Positions 52,621-61,705 of a stretch of 64,000 bases of DNA are shown here, piece by piece (position 1 is the stretch's first letter; every line of letters begins with the position of its first letter). The DNA comes from Mycobacterium sp. GTDB taxonomy: Bacteria; Actinomycetota; Actinomycetes; Mycobacteriales; Mycobacteriaceae. The stretch lies in the NCBI GenBank assembly GCA_016197405.1, contig JACPVR010000004.1:421487-485486 (forward strand). Reading direction: 5' to 3'. A program made the translations under genes and the position numbers. The notes below the pieces were generated by a model. The model was not told where the DNA came from, did not search any database, and worked only from the letters and a program-made list of their open reading frames with translations.

Positions 52621-53627
52621 GCCGAGGTGCTCTCGTGCGCGGGAACCTCATAGAATCGGGTGGCCCACTTCCGCATGGCCATATACGGTTTCGCGTCGAT
52701 CTTGGACAGCGCCGGGTGCTCGACGTACTTCTGGTAGCGCCAGATCTCGACATCCTCCCAGACCGTCTTGAGGAATTGGCGTTCGACTTTTTCCCGGACA
52801 TGCTCGGGCGGAACATCGGAGGTCTCGCCGGCGATCTTGGGCCACCAGATCGAATAGAACATGTCGGAGACCTCGTCGTCGACCGGGGTGCAGGCGAATA
52901 TCAGCCGATGGTTTGACGTGCCTTCGAAGACACTCATCGCGAACCCGAGCCCGGAGAAGTGGCTGTGGATGCGCAGCGCCATCGCATCCGGATCCTCGCT
53001 GCGGGCATCGGGCCAGCCCGTGAGGAACCGCCACTCCTCGTCGACGTGCTCCCAGTGCAGACATACCGGCGTCACGCTTGCGCCGTGTACGTAGCGGAAG
53101 TGAGCGCTGTCGGGTCCGTTCTCGGCGACGATCTGCGGGTGCACCGGTATGGCATCCGCGCGGCTGGAGAACTCCGGGTAGGGCCGGTAGTAGGCATCGG
53201 CGTCGGTCTCGAACTGCGGGAACTTCCAGAAGATGTCGGGTAGCTCCCATTGCGGTTCCTTGCCCTCGGGCTGGAACCACATGAAGATGCAGCCGTACTG
53301 CTCCTTGACGGGGTAGGAGCGCAGACGCAGACCGCGGTTCGGTTTGTCGGGTTGGTACGGGATGAACCGGTTCGAGCCGTCCGGACCCCAGCGCCAGCCG
53401 TGGAAAGGACATTCGACGCAGTCTCCGACGACCGTGCCGCCGTGTCCGATATGGGCGCCGAGATGTTTGCAGTGCGCTTCCAATAGGTGCAACACGCCGG
53501 CGGTATCGCGGTAGGCCACCAGATCCTCACCGAAATACTTCAGCGCCCGGACGTCGCCGACCTGGTATTCCGCCGACCAACCGATCATGAACCACCCGGT
53601 GACCTTCCAGGTGAACGGCACCTTCAT
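52617..53627 (-). CDS. Rieske [2Fe-2S] oxygenase, KshA-like
   Basis: EAHCKHLGAHIGHGGTVVGDCVECPFHGWRWGPDG Rieske CxH..CxxH; ATG at 53627. Confidence 0.9.
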   Translation of the reverse strand: MKVPFTWKVTGWFMIGWSAEYQVGDVRALKYFGEDLVAYRDTAGVLHLLEAHCKHLGAHIGHGGTVVGDCVECPFHGWRWGPDGSNRFIPYQPDKPNRGLRLRSYPVKEQYGCIFMWFQPEGKEPQWELPDIFWKFPQFETDADAYYRPYPEFSSRADAIPVHPQIVAENGPDSAHFRYVHGASVTPVCLHWEHVDEEWRFLTGWPDARSEDPDAMALRIHSHFSGLGFAMSVFEGTSNHRLIFACTPVDDEVSDMFYSIWWPKIAGETSDVPPEHVREKVERQFLKTVWEDVEIWRYQKYVEHPALSKIDAKPYMAMRKWATRFYEVPAHESTSA

Positions 53628-53657
53628 CGCGTGCTCCCTTTTTTCGTTGCCAGGCTC

Positions 53658-53674
53658 ACTGTATCCCTTACGGT
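53658..53674. promoter_or_regulatory. 17-bp palindrome, probable operator in divergent promoter
   Basis: ACTGTAT-ccc-TTACGGT between Rieske oxygenase and BVMO-like gene. Confidence 0.7.
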
Positions 53675-53761
53675 ATAAGTTTCTGCAGGAACCGCACGTG
53701 CGGTGTCCGCCGGTGACCGGCGAACGTGCAGCGCAACGGCCCCGAGGAAAGGTGTGCACTC

Positions 53762-55387
53762 ATGACCGTCGAAAACGCCGACCGCTACGACGTTTTGATC
53801 ATCGGCGCCGGTTTCTCCGGGCTCTATGCACTGCACCGGTTGCGGGAAGCCGGACTGGTGGTTCGGGTGCTGGAGAAAGACGACGCCGTGGGCGGAACCT
53901 GGCACGTCAACCGCTATCCCGGTGCGCGCTGTGATATAGAGAGCATCGAATACTCCTACAGCTTCTCCGACGAGATCCAGCAGGAGTGGGAATGGACGGA
54001 GACGATGCCCGCCCAGCCCGAGATCGAGGCATACCTGAACTTCGTGGCGGACCGGCTCGACCTGCGCCGCGATATCGCCTTCGGCGCCGAGGTCGTTGCC
54101 GCGACGTTCGACGAGGACGCGGCCGAATGGAGGTTGCGTACCGCTGCCGGCTCCGAACTGGTCGCCGCCTTCGTCGTCGCGGCGTCCGGAATCCTGTCGG
54201 TACCGCTGGAACCCGATATCGCCGGTATCGATTCGTTCACCGGGACATCACTTTTCACCAGTCGCTGGCCCGCCGAGGGATTCGATCTGACCGATAAACG
54301 TGTCGGTGTCATCGGTACCGGCTCGACCGGTGTGCAGCTCATTCCCGTCGTTGCCCGCCAAGCCGGGCAGCTGTGCGTGTTCCAGCGTTCGGCGGCCTAC
54401 ACACTGCCGTGGCACGTTCGCAAATTCGAGCCCGGTGAGCTGGACGGACTGAAGGCGAACTATGCCGAGATCCGCGCCGAGCAGCGGGCACACCAGGTCG
54501 GGGCCGCGCGCCTGAGCGCCTTCTCGGTGCTGTTCGACATGCTCGCAAAGCTGCCACTGAAGACGGCGCCGCGGGCCGATCAGCTGCGTGCCGTCGAGGA
54601 TGGCGGAGTGCTGGGCGCGCTGAGCTGGGGTGACATCTTCTTCGATATCGAGGCGAATCGGATGGCGGCGAAACTGTACGGCGAGGCGGTGGCCCGCATC
54701 GTCAAGGATCCTGATACCGCCGCATCGTTGGTGCCCACCCACCCGTTCGCCTGTAAGCGGCCCATCATCGACCAGGGCTACTACGAGACGTTCAACCGCG
54801 ACAACGTCACCTTGGTCGATCTGCGGAAGAACCCGATCCGCGAGGTTGCCCCGACGGGTATCCGCACCGAGGACGGGATGTACGAACTCGACGTCATCAT
54901 CTTTGCGACCGGGTTCGACGCCATGACAGGTGCGTTGAGTCGCATCGACATTCGGGGACGGGGCGGTGCGCTGCTGCGTGACGTGTGGGCCGACGAGGGT
55001 CCGGTGTCCTATCTGGGACTGCAGGTCGCCGGTTTCCCGAACCTCTTCACCATCCAGGGGCCCGGTGCACCGGCAGCCGCCACGAATTTCGTCGCGGCAC
55101 TGGAACAGCACGTGGAATGGATCGCCGACTGCGTCGTGGATCTGCGGGCACGTGGTGTCCGCACCATCGAAGCGACGCCGGCAGCGCAGGCCGACTGGAT
55201 CGAACACACCACCTCGCTTGTCGAGCCGACGGTCATGCTGCACCCGTCCTGCAATTCCTGGTACAACGGCGGCAATGTGCCGGGCAAGAAGCGGATGTAC
55301 ATGGGCTATGTCGGCGGCATACCGGAGTACCGCCGCCGCTGCGACGAGATCGCCATGGGCGGCTACACCGGTTTCGAATTGCGCTGA
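53762..55387 (+). CDS. Baeyer-Villiger/flavin monooxygenase family protein
   Basis: VLIIGAGFSGLYALHRLREAGLVVRVLEKDDAVGGTWHVNRYPGARCDIESIEYSYSF; FTGTSLFTSRWP. Confidence 0.93.
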   Translation: MTVENADRYDVLIIGAGFSGLYALHRLREAGLVVRVLEKDDAVGGTWHVNRYPGARCDIESIEYSYSFSDEIQQEWEWTETMPAQPEIEAYLNFVADRLDLRRDIAFGAEVVAATFDEDAAEWRLRTAAGSELVAAFVVAASGILSVPLEPDIAGIDSFTGTSLFTSRWPAEGFDLTDKRVGVIGTGSTGVQLIPVVARQAGQLCVFQRSAAYTLPWHVRKFEPGELDGLKANYAEIRAEQRAHQVGAARLSAFSVLFDMLAKLPLKTAPRADQLRAVEDGGVLGALSWGDIFFDIEANRMAAKLYGEAVARIVKDPDTAASLVPTHPFACKRPIIDQGYYETFNRDNVTLVDLRKNPIREVAPTGIRTEDGMYELDVIIFATGFDAMTGALSRIDIRGRGGALLRDVWADEGPVSYLGLQVAGFPNLFTIQGPGAPAAATNFVAALEQHVEWIADCVVDLRARGVRTIEATPAAQADWIEHTTSLVEPTVMLHPSCNSWYNGGNVPGKKRMYMGYVGGIPEYRRRCDEIAMGGYTGFELR

Positions 55388-55406
55388 GTCCCCGGCCGCG
55401 GGGCTG

Positions 55407-56018
55407 TCATGCGCCGTAGTCCCGGACTATGCGATCCCGCACGTATTGCAGCTCGCGGGCCAGATCGTAGTGTTCGGACATCACGATCCAGTGGAAAGCG
55501 ATACCGAACGCCGAAGCGCTGATGTCGTTGACGGCCCGATCGACGTCGATATCGGGTCGGACCGATCCGTCGGCGATACCGTTGCGCAGCCCCACCTCGA
55601 CGGCTTCGACACCGCGCTGGAACCAGGCCTGTAACCGGGATCGCACCGGTGAAGTGGTCTTGACCGCTTCGAATGTCATGACGAACATCGCCCGCAGGAA
55701 GTCGCGATCCTGGGCGTGCAACTCCAGGACCCGGCCGAAGTGGGCCACGGCGTTCTCCATGCCGGTGGCATCCGGTTGAGGGCCGGGCAATACCTGTTGG
55801 ACGTATCCGTGCTCGAAGAACGCGTCGAGGATGGCGTCCTTACTGCCGTAACGGGCATGCACCATTGCCCGGCTGTAGCCGGCTCGCCGTCCGATCTCTG
55901 CCGCCGTGGTCGCTTCCCAGCCTTTTTCGGTGATGAGTTCGGCGGCAGCCTCGACAAGACGCCGACTCGACGCCTCGACACGCTGCGGTTGGGTCAGTCC
56001 ACGGGCGGGTGACGGCAC
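55407..56018 (-). CDS. TetR family transcriptional regulator
   Basis: LVEAAAELITEKGWEATTAAEIGRRAGYSRAMVHARYGSKDAILDAFF. Confidence 0.94.
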   Translation of the reverse strand: MPSPARGLTQPQRVEASSRRLVEAAAELITEKGWEATTAAEIGRRAGYSRAMVHARYGSKDAILDAFFEHGYVQQVLPGPQPDATGMENAVAHFGRVLELHAQDRDFLRAMFVMTFEAVKTTSPVRSRLQAWFQRGVEAVEVGLRNGIADGSVRPDIDVDRAVNDISASAFGIAFHWIVMSEHYDLARELQYVRDRIVRDYGA

Positions 56019-56085
56019 CCTTGCATATTAGACGTCCGACAACTAAGTTGCTTGTTCAGCGTCAAATAACGCGATGAGGGGTGTG

Positions 56086-57162
56086 ATGAAGAGTCCGGCA
56101 GCGGAGGCCCCTGCCGGAATCGGCGCGATCGATCCCGAGTGGCTCACCGACGCACTGCGCGAACATCATTCGCTTCCGGACGATCTCGTCGTTGCCGATC
56201 TTCGCACCGAACAGATCGCCCAGGACAGCGGGTTCTCGTCACTGCTGTACCGGTTGCATCTCACCGGTACCGGAGTGCCGCCGACCGTCATCGTGAAACT
56301 GCCCGCACAGTCCGAGGCGCGCGGCGCGATGGAGATGCTGGGCGGCTACACCCGCGAACTGAACTTCTACCGCAAGGTAGCCGATCGCGTACCGTTGGCG
56401 ACACCTCGGGTGTATTCGGCTCGCATGGCGCAGGATTCGATCGACTTCGTGCTGGTGATGGAAGACCTGCAGAACTGGCACAACGCCGATCATCTTGCCG
56501 GACTGTCGCTGCGGCAGGCCCAGGTGTGCATCGAGCAACTCGCCGGTCTGCACGCATGGTCGACGCTGCACGAGACCGAAGTGCCCGAGGACTTTCCGAG
56601 TATCGACACCGCGATCGCCCGTGAGGTCTTCCTTCCCGTGTTCGCGCTGGGCTGGCAGGTATACCGCGACCATTCCGCGGCCTCGGTCCCGCCCACGGTG
56701 CAACGATATGCCGAGAGATTCACCGAACTGGCGCCACAGGCCCTCGACGCGTTGAGTCGACGTTCGATGCTGCTACATGGCGACATCCGGGCCGACAACA
56801 TGTTCTTCGACGGAGACCAGCTCAAGGTCGTCGACTTCCAATTCGTCTGCCGTGGAGCCGGGCTCGCGGATATCGGCTATCTGATCAGTCAAGGTCTACC
56901 GACCGGGGTCCGTCGCGGAAAAGACGAGTCGCTGGTGCGGCAATATCTGAGACAGCTTGCCGACTTCGGGGTGACCGATTACGGCTTCGACGAAGCATGG
57001 CGGCAGTACCGATTCGCCGTCGGCTACCTGATGGTTCTGCCCGTCATAACGCTGGTGGGCTGGGACGCGTTACCAGCGCGCTCGCGTGCGCTGTGCATCG
57101 CGCTCGTCGATCGGGCGGTCGCCACCATCGAAGACATCGGTGCGGTGGAGGTTTTCCAATGA
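56086..57162 (+). CDS. APH-like phosphotransferase family protein
   Basis: LLHGDIRADNMFFDGDQLKVVDFQ; start 56074 or 56086. Confidence 0.88.
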   Translation: MKSPAAEAPAGIGAIDPEWLTDALREHHSLPDDLVVADLRTEQIAQDSGFSSLLYRLHLTGTGVPPTVIVKLPAQSEARGAMEMLGGYTRELNFYRKVADRVPLATPRVYSARMAQDSIDFVLVMEDLQNWHNADHLAGLSLRQAQVCIEQLAGLHAWSTLHETEVPEDFPSIDTAIAREVFLPVFALGWQVYRDHSAASVPPTVQRYAERFTELAPQALDALSRRSMLLHGDIRADNMFFDGDQLKVVDFQFVCRGAGLADIGYLISQGLPTGVRRGKDESLVRQYLRQLADFGVTDYGFDEAWRQYRFAVGYLMVLPVITLVGWDALPARSRALCIALVDRAVATIEDIGAVEVFQ

Positions 57163-57533
57163 GCAGGACCGCGCGTGAGGTGGTCGAGCTGTACAACCTC
57201 GTCGTCTGGAACGAACGGGACTTCGCTCTGGCCGAGGAGCTGATGGGTGAGACCGTCATACGGCACGAGGTGGGGGAAGCTACGGTGCTCACTCACGCGC
57301 AGGCGGTGGCACGTATCGTCGATCACTGGGCGATGTTCGAGACCATCCGCTTCGAGCTCAATCTGGTGGTGGCCGGAGACGACGGCGAACATGTCGCGAT
57401 CGTCTATCAGTCACCCATGGAGCTCAAGGACGGCACCACGACAACGGTCGGCAGCATGGAGATCTTCCGCGTGGTCGACGGGAGAATCACCGAAGTCTGG
57501 AATTGCGGCTACAAACAAGGAGTTTGGGCGTGA
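57159..57533 (+). CDS. SnoaL/NTF2-like protein
   Basis: MSRTAREVVELYNLVVWNERDFALAEELMGETVIRHEVG...VDGRITEVWNCGYKQGVWA. Confidence 0.85.
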   Translation: MSRTAREVVELYNLVVWNERDFALAEELMGETVIRHEVGEATVLTHAQAVARIVDHWAMFETIRFELNLVVAGDDGEHVAIVYQSPMELKDGTTTTVGSMEIFRVVDGRITEVWNCGYKQGVWA

Positions 57534-58579
57534 CACGAGTACTCGACGAACTGGGCTACTACCTGCTCGCCGGTGCAGGCGGTGAAGGACCGGCCGGTCT
57601 TATGGACGAGGCGCGGCGTGGTGAGGACCTCGGCTTCGGCACCGCCTTCATCTCCGAGCGGTGGAACGTCAAGGAGGCGTCGTCGCTCACCGGGGCGGCC
57701 TGCGCAGTGACCGCGAGGATGCAGATCGCCACGGCCGCAACGAATCACAACACCAGGCATCCGTTGATAACCGGGTCCTGGGCGACCACCATGCATCGGC
57801 TGTCGCGGGGACGGTTCACCCTGGGCATCGGCCGCGGTATCGCCGCGATGTACAACGCCTTCGGGGTGCCGGCGGTGACGACGGCCCAGATGGAAGACTT
57901 CGCGCAGGTGATGCGGCGGCTCTGGCAGGGCGAACTGATCTTCAACCACGACGGGCCGATCGGCAAGTACCCGGTGCTGTTCCTGGATCCCGATTTCCGG
58001 GAGGACATCCGGCTGGCGATCGTCGCGTTCGGGCCGCAGACGCTGGCGCTGGGTGGACGAGCCTTCGACGACGTCATCCTGCACACCTACTTCACCCCGG
58101 AAACGCTGCAGCGCGCGGTGAAAACCGTCAAGGACGCCGCCGAGCAGGCGGGCCGCGATCCGGACAGCGTAAAGGTGTGGTCGTGCTTCGCAACCGTCGG
58201 CGACCACCTGCCCGAGGAGCTGCGGCTCAAGAAGACCGTCGCCCGGCTGGCCACCTATCTGCAGGGCTACGGCGACCTGATGGTCAGCACGAACGGCTGG
58301 GATCCCGCTGTTTTAAAGCGGTTTCGGGAAGATCCGGTGGTGACGGCCATTCCCGGCGGCATCGATCACAAGGCCAGCGCCGAACAGATCGAACACATCG
58401 CCACCTTGATCCCCGAGGAGTGGCTGGAACCTTCGGCGACCGGGTCGGCGGCCCAGTGTGTCGACCGCATCCGGCAGGAGTTCTCCTACGGCGCCGACAA
58501 GGTCATCATGCACGGGGCAACCCCGGACGAACTCGAACCGATCGTCACCCGGTACCGGGACACCGATCCGGGGAGCTGA
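57530..58579 (+). CDS. LLM-class (F420-dependent type) oxidoreductase
   Basis: LMDEARRGEDLGFGTAFISERWNVKEASSLTGAACAVT, RLSRGRFTLGIGRGI; GTG start at 57530. Confidence 0.9.
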   Translation: MTRVLDELGYYLLAGAGGEGPAGLMDEARRGEDLGFGTAFISERWNVKEASSLTGAACAVTARMQIATAATNHNTRHPLITGSWATTMHRLSRGRFTLGIGRGIAAMYNAFGVPAVTTAQMEDFAQVMRRLWQGELIFNHDGPIGKYPVLFLDPDFREDIRLAIVAFGPQTLALGGRAFDDVILHTYFTPETLQRAVKTVKDAAEQAGRDPDSVKVWSCFATVGDHLPEELRLKKTVARLATYLQGYGDLMVSTNGWDPAVLKRFREDPVVTAIPGGIDHKASAEQIEHIATLIPEEWLEPSATGSAAQCVDRIRQEFSYGADKVIMHGATPDELEPIVTRYRDTDPGS

Positions 58580-58601
58580 ACGCACCGGATAACGTTGTCC
58601 G

Positions 58602-59018
58602 TCAACGGCTCTCCGGCGGATCGGGCCGTTGCCAGACCAGGGTGCTGTGGGTGGTCGATCCGTCTTCGGCGGTCATGGTCGCCGAGAGCACCAACCGGTC
58701 TTCGACGAAGGAGACGTGGCGGATCTGGGTCTGGGTCAGTAGGTCCGGCATCGTGGCCATCTGCACGTCATGGCGAACGGTGGACTCCAGCTCGTCGACC
58801 TGGAACGGACCGCCATAGGCGATGTAGTCACCGATTTCGGTGTGCGTCGAGGCGACTTCCGGGGCCAGCTGCGCAGACATGAATCCATCGGCGGTGTAGA
58901 GGATCAGGCCACGCGGCTGCCGGCCCAAGGGGTGCCGGGCAGCTCCGGTTCGGCTATCGCGGGCCTCGAAAGACACCAGTTCCCAGCCGCCGAGGATATC
59001 GGTGCGTTTGAGTGCCAT
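58602..59018 (-). CDS. Lipocalin-like domain protein
   Basis: DILGGWELVSFEARDSRTGAARHPLGRQPRGLILYTADGFMSAQLA. Confidence 0.8.
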   Translation of the reverse strand: MALKRTDILGGWELVSFEARDSRTGAARHPLGRQPRGLILYTADGFMSAQLAPEVASTHTEIGDYIAYGGPFQVDELESTVRHDVQMATMPDLLTQTQIRHVSFVEDRLVLSATMTAEDGSTTHSTLVWQRPDPPESR

Positions 59019-59033
59019 CGAGACTCCAGATGC

Positions 59034-60539
59034 TCAGGGGACTATCGCGGTGCGGCTGACGGGTGCTGCCGCGGACTGCCTGCTCAGCAAGCCGCGCTGC
59101 AGGGCCGCTATGAGGGCGTCCCGTGTCTCGCGGGGATCGATGAGTTCGTCGAAACCCAGGTTCTCCGCCGAGTTGAACGATGCCTGCAGTTCGGCGTCGC
59201 GCATCGCGCTGCTGGCGTCTTCGTCGGCGTTCGATGCGCGGCTGAGCGCCGCGGCGCTCATGGCGCCCATCGTCGCACCGGGGTATCCGAAGGTGGCGAC
59301 CTGGTCGTCGAATCCCAACAGCGACATCACCATCGAGCCGAATCCGTAGGCCTTTCGCAAGGTCAGATGCAGCTTGATTGTTGTCGCCATCGTCTGAGCG
59401 GTGAACATCCGTGCACCGCTGCGCAGGATCCCGCTGCGTTCTGACCGGCTGCCCGGCAGCATCCCCGGATTATCGGCCAGGAAGATGATCGGCAGGTGGA
59501 AGGAATCGGCGACCATGATGAAATGTGCCGCTCTGTCGGCGGCGTCGTTGTCGATGGAACCGGCCATCACATTGGGCTGGTTGGCCACCACGGCGACGGG
59601 ATGACCGCCGAGATGAGCCAGGGCGCAGACGATCGCGCGGCCGAACCGTGGTGCAACCTCGAACCAGCCGGCGTCGTCGAAGACCACGTCGAGCACGGCG
59701 CGCATGTCATACACCCGCCGGTTGTCCCGTGGGACGATATCGAGCAGCTCGGGTGTGGCGCGCTCCCGCATCGACGCCGAGGCGGTGCGGGCAGACGGAT
59801 ACGACCACGCACTGGACGGAAAGTACGACAGATACCGGCGGATCTCGTCGATGACGGCACCGTCGTCGTCGGCCACATTGTGGATCACCCCGCTGCGGAT
59901 AGCGACATCGGGACCGCCGAGATCCTCCTTCGAGATGTCCTCTCCGGTCGACTCTTTGACCACCGGTGGGCCTGCGGTGAATATCGCGCCCTGGCGACTC
60001 ATGATCCGGAAATCGCAGACCGGCGCGACCAGTGCCCCGTGACCCGCCGACGGCCCGAGGACCGCCGCCACCGTCGGTACCAGTCCTGAGCATCTGGCCT
60101 GAGCGATCAGGTCGGTCGGCGACCGGCCGCCGTGCTTGCCGGGCCGAAACCCCGCTCCTTCCAGGAGCATCACCAACGGGATCCGGTTGCGCAGCGCCAG
60201 TTCGGCCAGCCGGTAGCGCTTGGCGTTGCTACCCGATCCGATGGTTCCGGCGATGGTGGTGAAATCCTCGGCACCGACCATCACCGGGTGGCCGTCGACG
60301 TGACCCGAGCCCGCCACGATTCCGTCGGCCGCGACCTCACCGCCGACCAGGGTGCCCAGTTCGTGGAAGCTGCCGGCATCCAGAAGTCTGTCGATGCGGG
60401 CGCGGGCGTCGAGCTTGTCCTTGGCCCGGTGCGCGGCCAGTCGTTCGGTGCCGCCCATGGCGCGTGAGCGCTGACGTCGTCGGTCCAGGTCGGCCAGCGT
60501 GTCCTGCCAGTCCTGCGCCCCTGCCATACGACTCCTCAT
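59034..60539 (-). CDS. Acyl-CoA carboxyltransferase (AccD-like)
   Basis: KDKLDARARIDRLLDAGSFHELG, LLEGAGFRPGKHGGR, FLADNPGMLPG, KAYGFGSMVMSLLGFDDQVATFGYPGATMGAM. Confidence 0.92.
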   Translation of the reverse strand: MRSRMAGAQDWQDTLADLDRRRQRSRAMGGTERLAAHRAKDKLDARARIDRLLDAGSFHELGTLVGGEVAADGIVAGSGHVDGHPVMVGAEDFTTIAGTIGSGSNAKRYRLAELALRNRIPLVMLLEGAGFRPGKHGGRSPTDLIAQARCSGLVPTVAAVLGPSAGHGALVAPVCDFRIMSRQGAIFTAGPPVVKESTGEDISKEDLGGPDVAIRSGVIHNVADDDGAVIDEIRRYLSYFPSSAWSYPSARTASASMRERATPELLDIVPRDNRRVYDMRAVLDVVFDDAGWFEVAPRFGRAIVCALAHLGGHPVAVVANQPNVMAGSIDNDAADRAAHFIMVADSFHLPIIFLADNPGMLPGSRSERSGILRSGARMFTAQTMATTIKLHLTLRKAYGFGSMVMSLLGFDDQVATFGYPGATMGAMSAAALSRASNADEDASSAMRDAELQASFNSAENLGFDELIDPRETRDALIAALQRGLLSRQSAAAPVSRTAIVP

Positions 60540-60667
60540 GCGACGGTCGCTCGATAGTAGCGCTCGGTATCAAGCCCAGCCGGTCACGTTGACCTTACGG
60601 AATTGCTTACTGTAGCGTCACCGGTTATGGCCGGTACCGACCCGGGCGCGACGCGCTGCCCGCAGCG

Positions 60668-61705
60668 ATGAGTGGATCGCCGGCCACCGGGTTGAAGATC
60701 GACCGCGGTGTTCCCAGCCAGCTCGAGCGTGTGCCCGCGGTGGCGCGTGAACTCGAAGAATCGGGCTATGACGGTTGCTGGACCGGCGAGATCAACCACG
60801 ATCCGTTCCTGCCGATGTTGCTTGCGGCAGAACACACCTCCCGTATCGAGCTGGGCACCAGCATCGCGGTGGCGTTCGCGCGCAACCCGATGACGGTGGC
60901 GCAGCTGGGCTGGGATCTGCAGGCCTATTCGCAGGGGCGGTTCATCCTGGGTCTCGGCACCCAGGTGCAGGCACATGTCGAGAAGCGGTTCGGCATGCCG
61001 TGGAGCCACCCGGTGCCGCGGATGCGGGAGTTCGTCGCCGCCCTGCGTGAGATCTGGTCCTGCTGGCGTACCGGCGAGAGACTTCGCTTCGAAGGCCGGT
61101 TCTACAACCACACGTTGATGACACCGATGTTCACACCTGAGCCCGTCGACGTGCCCGCACCCAGGATCTTCCTCGCCGCGGTGGGTGAGTCGATGACCGA
61201 GATGTGCGGAGAGGTCGCCGACGGCCTGTTGGCGCATGCTTTCAGCACCCGGCGCTATCTGGAGGAAGTCACCGTGCCCGCTCTGCAGCGGGGGCTGTCT
61301 CGCAGTGGCCGCGGCCGTGCGCAGATCCAGGTATCCAGTCCGGTCTTCGTGGTCACCGGGCGCGACGAAGACGAACTCGCCGCGGCCGCCGGGGCCTTCC
61401 GCAAGCAGATCGCGTTCTACGCGTCGACCCCGGCCTACCGTCCGGTACTGGACCTGCACGGCTGGGGTGACCTGCAACCCGAACTACGCAGGCTGTCGCT
61501 CGACGGCGACTGGGATGCCATGACCGATCTGATCGACGACGAGGTGCTGTGTGCCTTCGCCGTCGTCGCACCCGTGGACGATGTAGCCGACGCTCTCCGG
61601 CAGCGCTGCGCCGGCGTGATCGACCGGGTGCTACCAGGTTTCGGGGCGGGCACACCCGAGCCGGTGATCACCGCGGTACTCGACGATGTTCGCAGGGGGC
61701 ACTGA
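60668..61705 (+). CDS. LLM-class F420-dependent oxidoreductase
   Basis: ELEESGYDGCWTGEINHDPFLPMLLAAEHTSRIELGTSIAVAFARNPMTVAQLGWDLQAYSQGRFILGLGTQV. Confidence 0.94.
   Translation: MSGSPATGLKIDRGVPSQLERVPAVARELEESGYDGCWTGEINHDPFLPMLLAAEHTSRIELGTSIAVAFARNPMTVAQLGWDLQAYSQGRFILGLGTQVQAHVEKRFGMPWSHPVPRMREFVAALREIWSCWRTGERLRFEGRFYNHTLMTPMFTPEPVDVPAPRIFLAAVGESMTEMCGEVADGLLAHAFSTRRYLEEVTVPALQRGLSRSGRGRAQIQVSSPVFVVTGRDEDELAAAAGAFRKQIAFYASTPAYRPVLDLHGWGDLQPELRRLSLDGDWDAMTDLIDDEVLCAFAVVAPVDDVADALRQRCAGVIDRVLPGFGAGTPEPVITAVLDDVRRGH

Noticed and set aside
13162-57162. Antibiotic resistance function for the two APH-like proteins
   Set aside because: Genomic context is catabolic and neither resembles a specific known resistance enzyme
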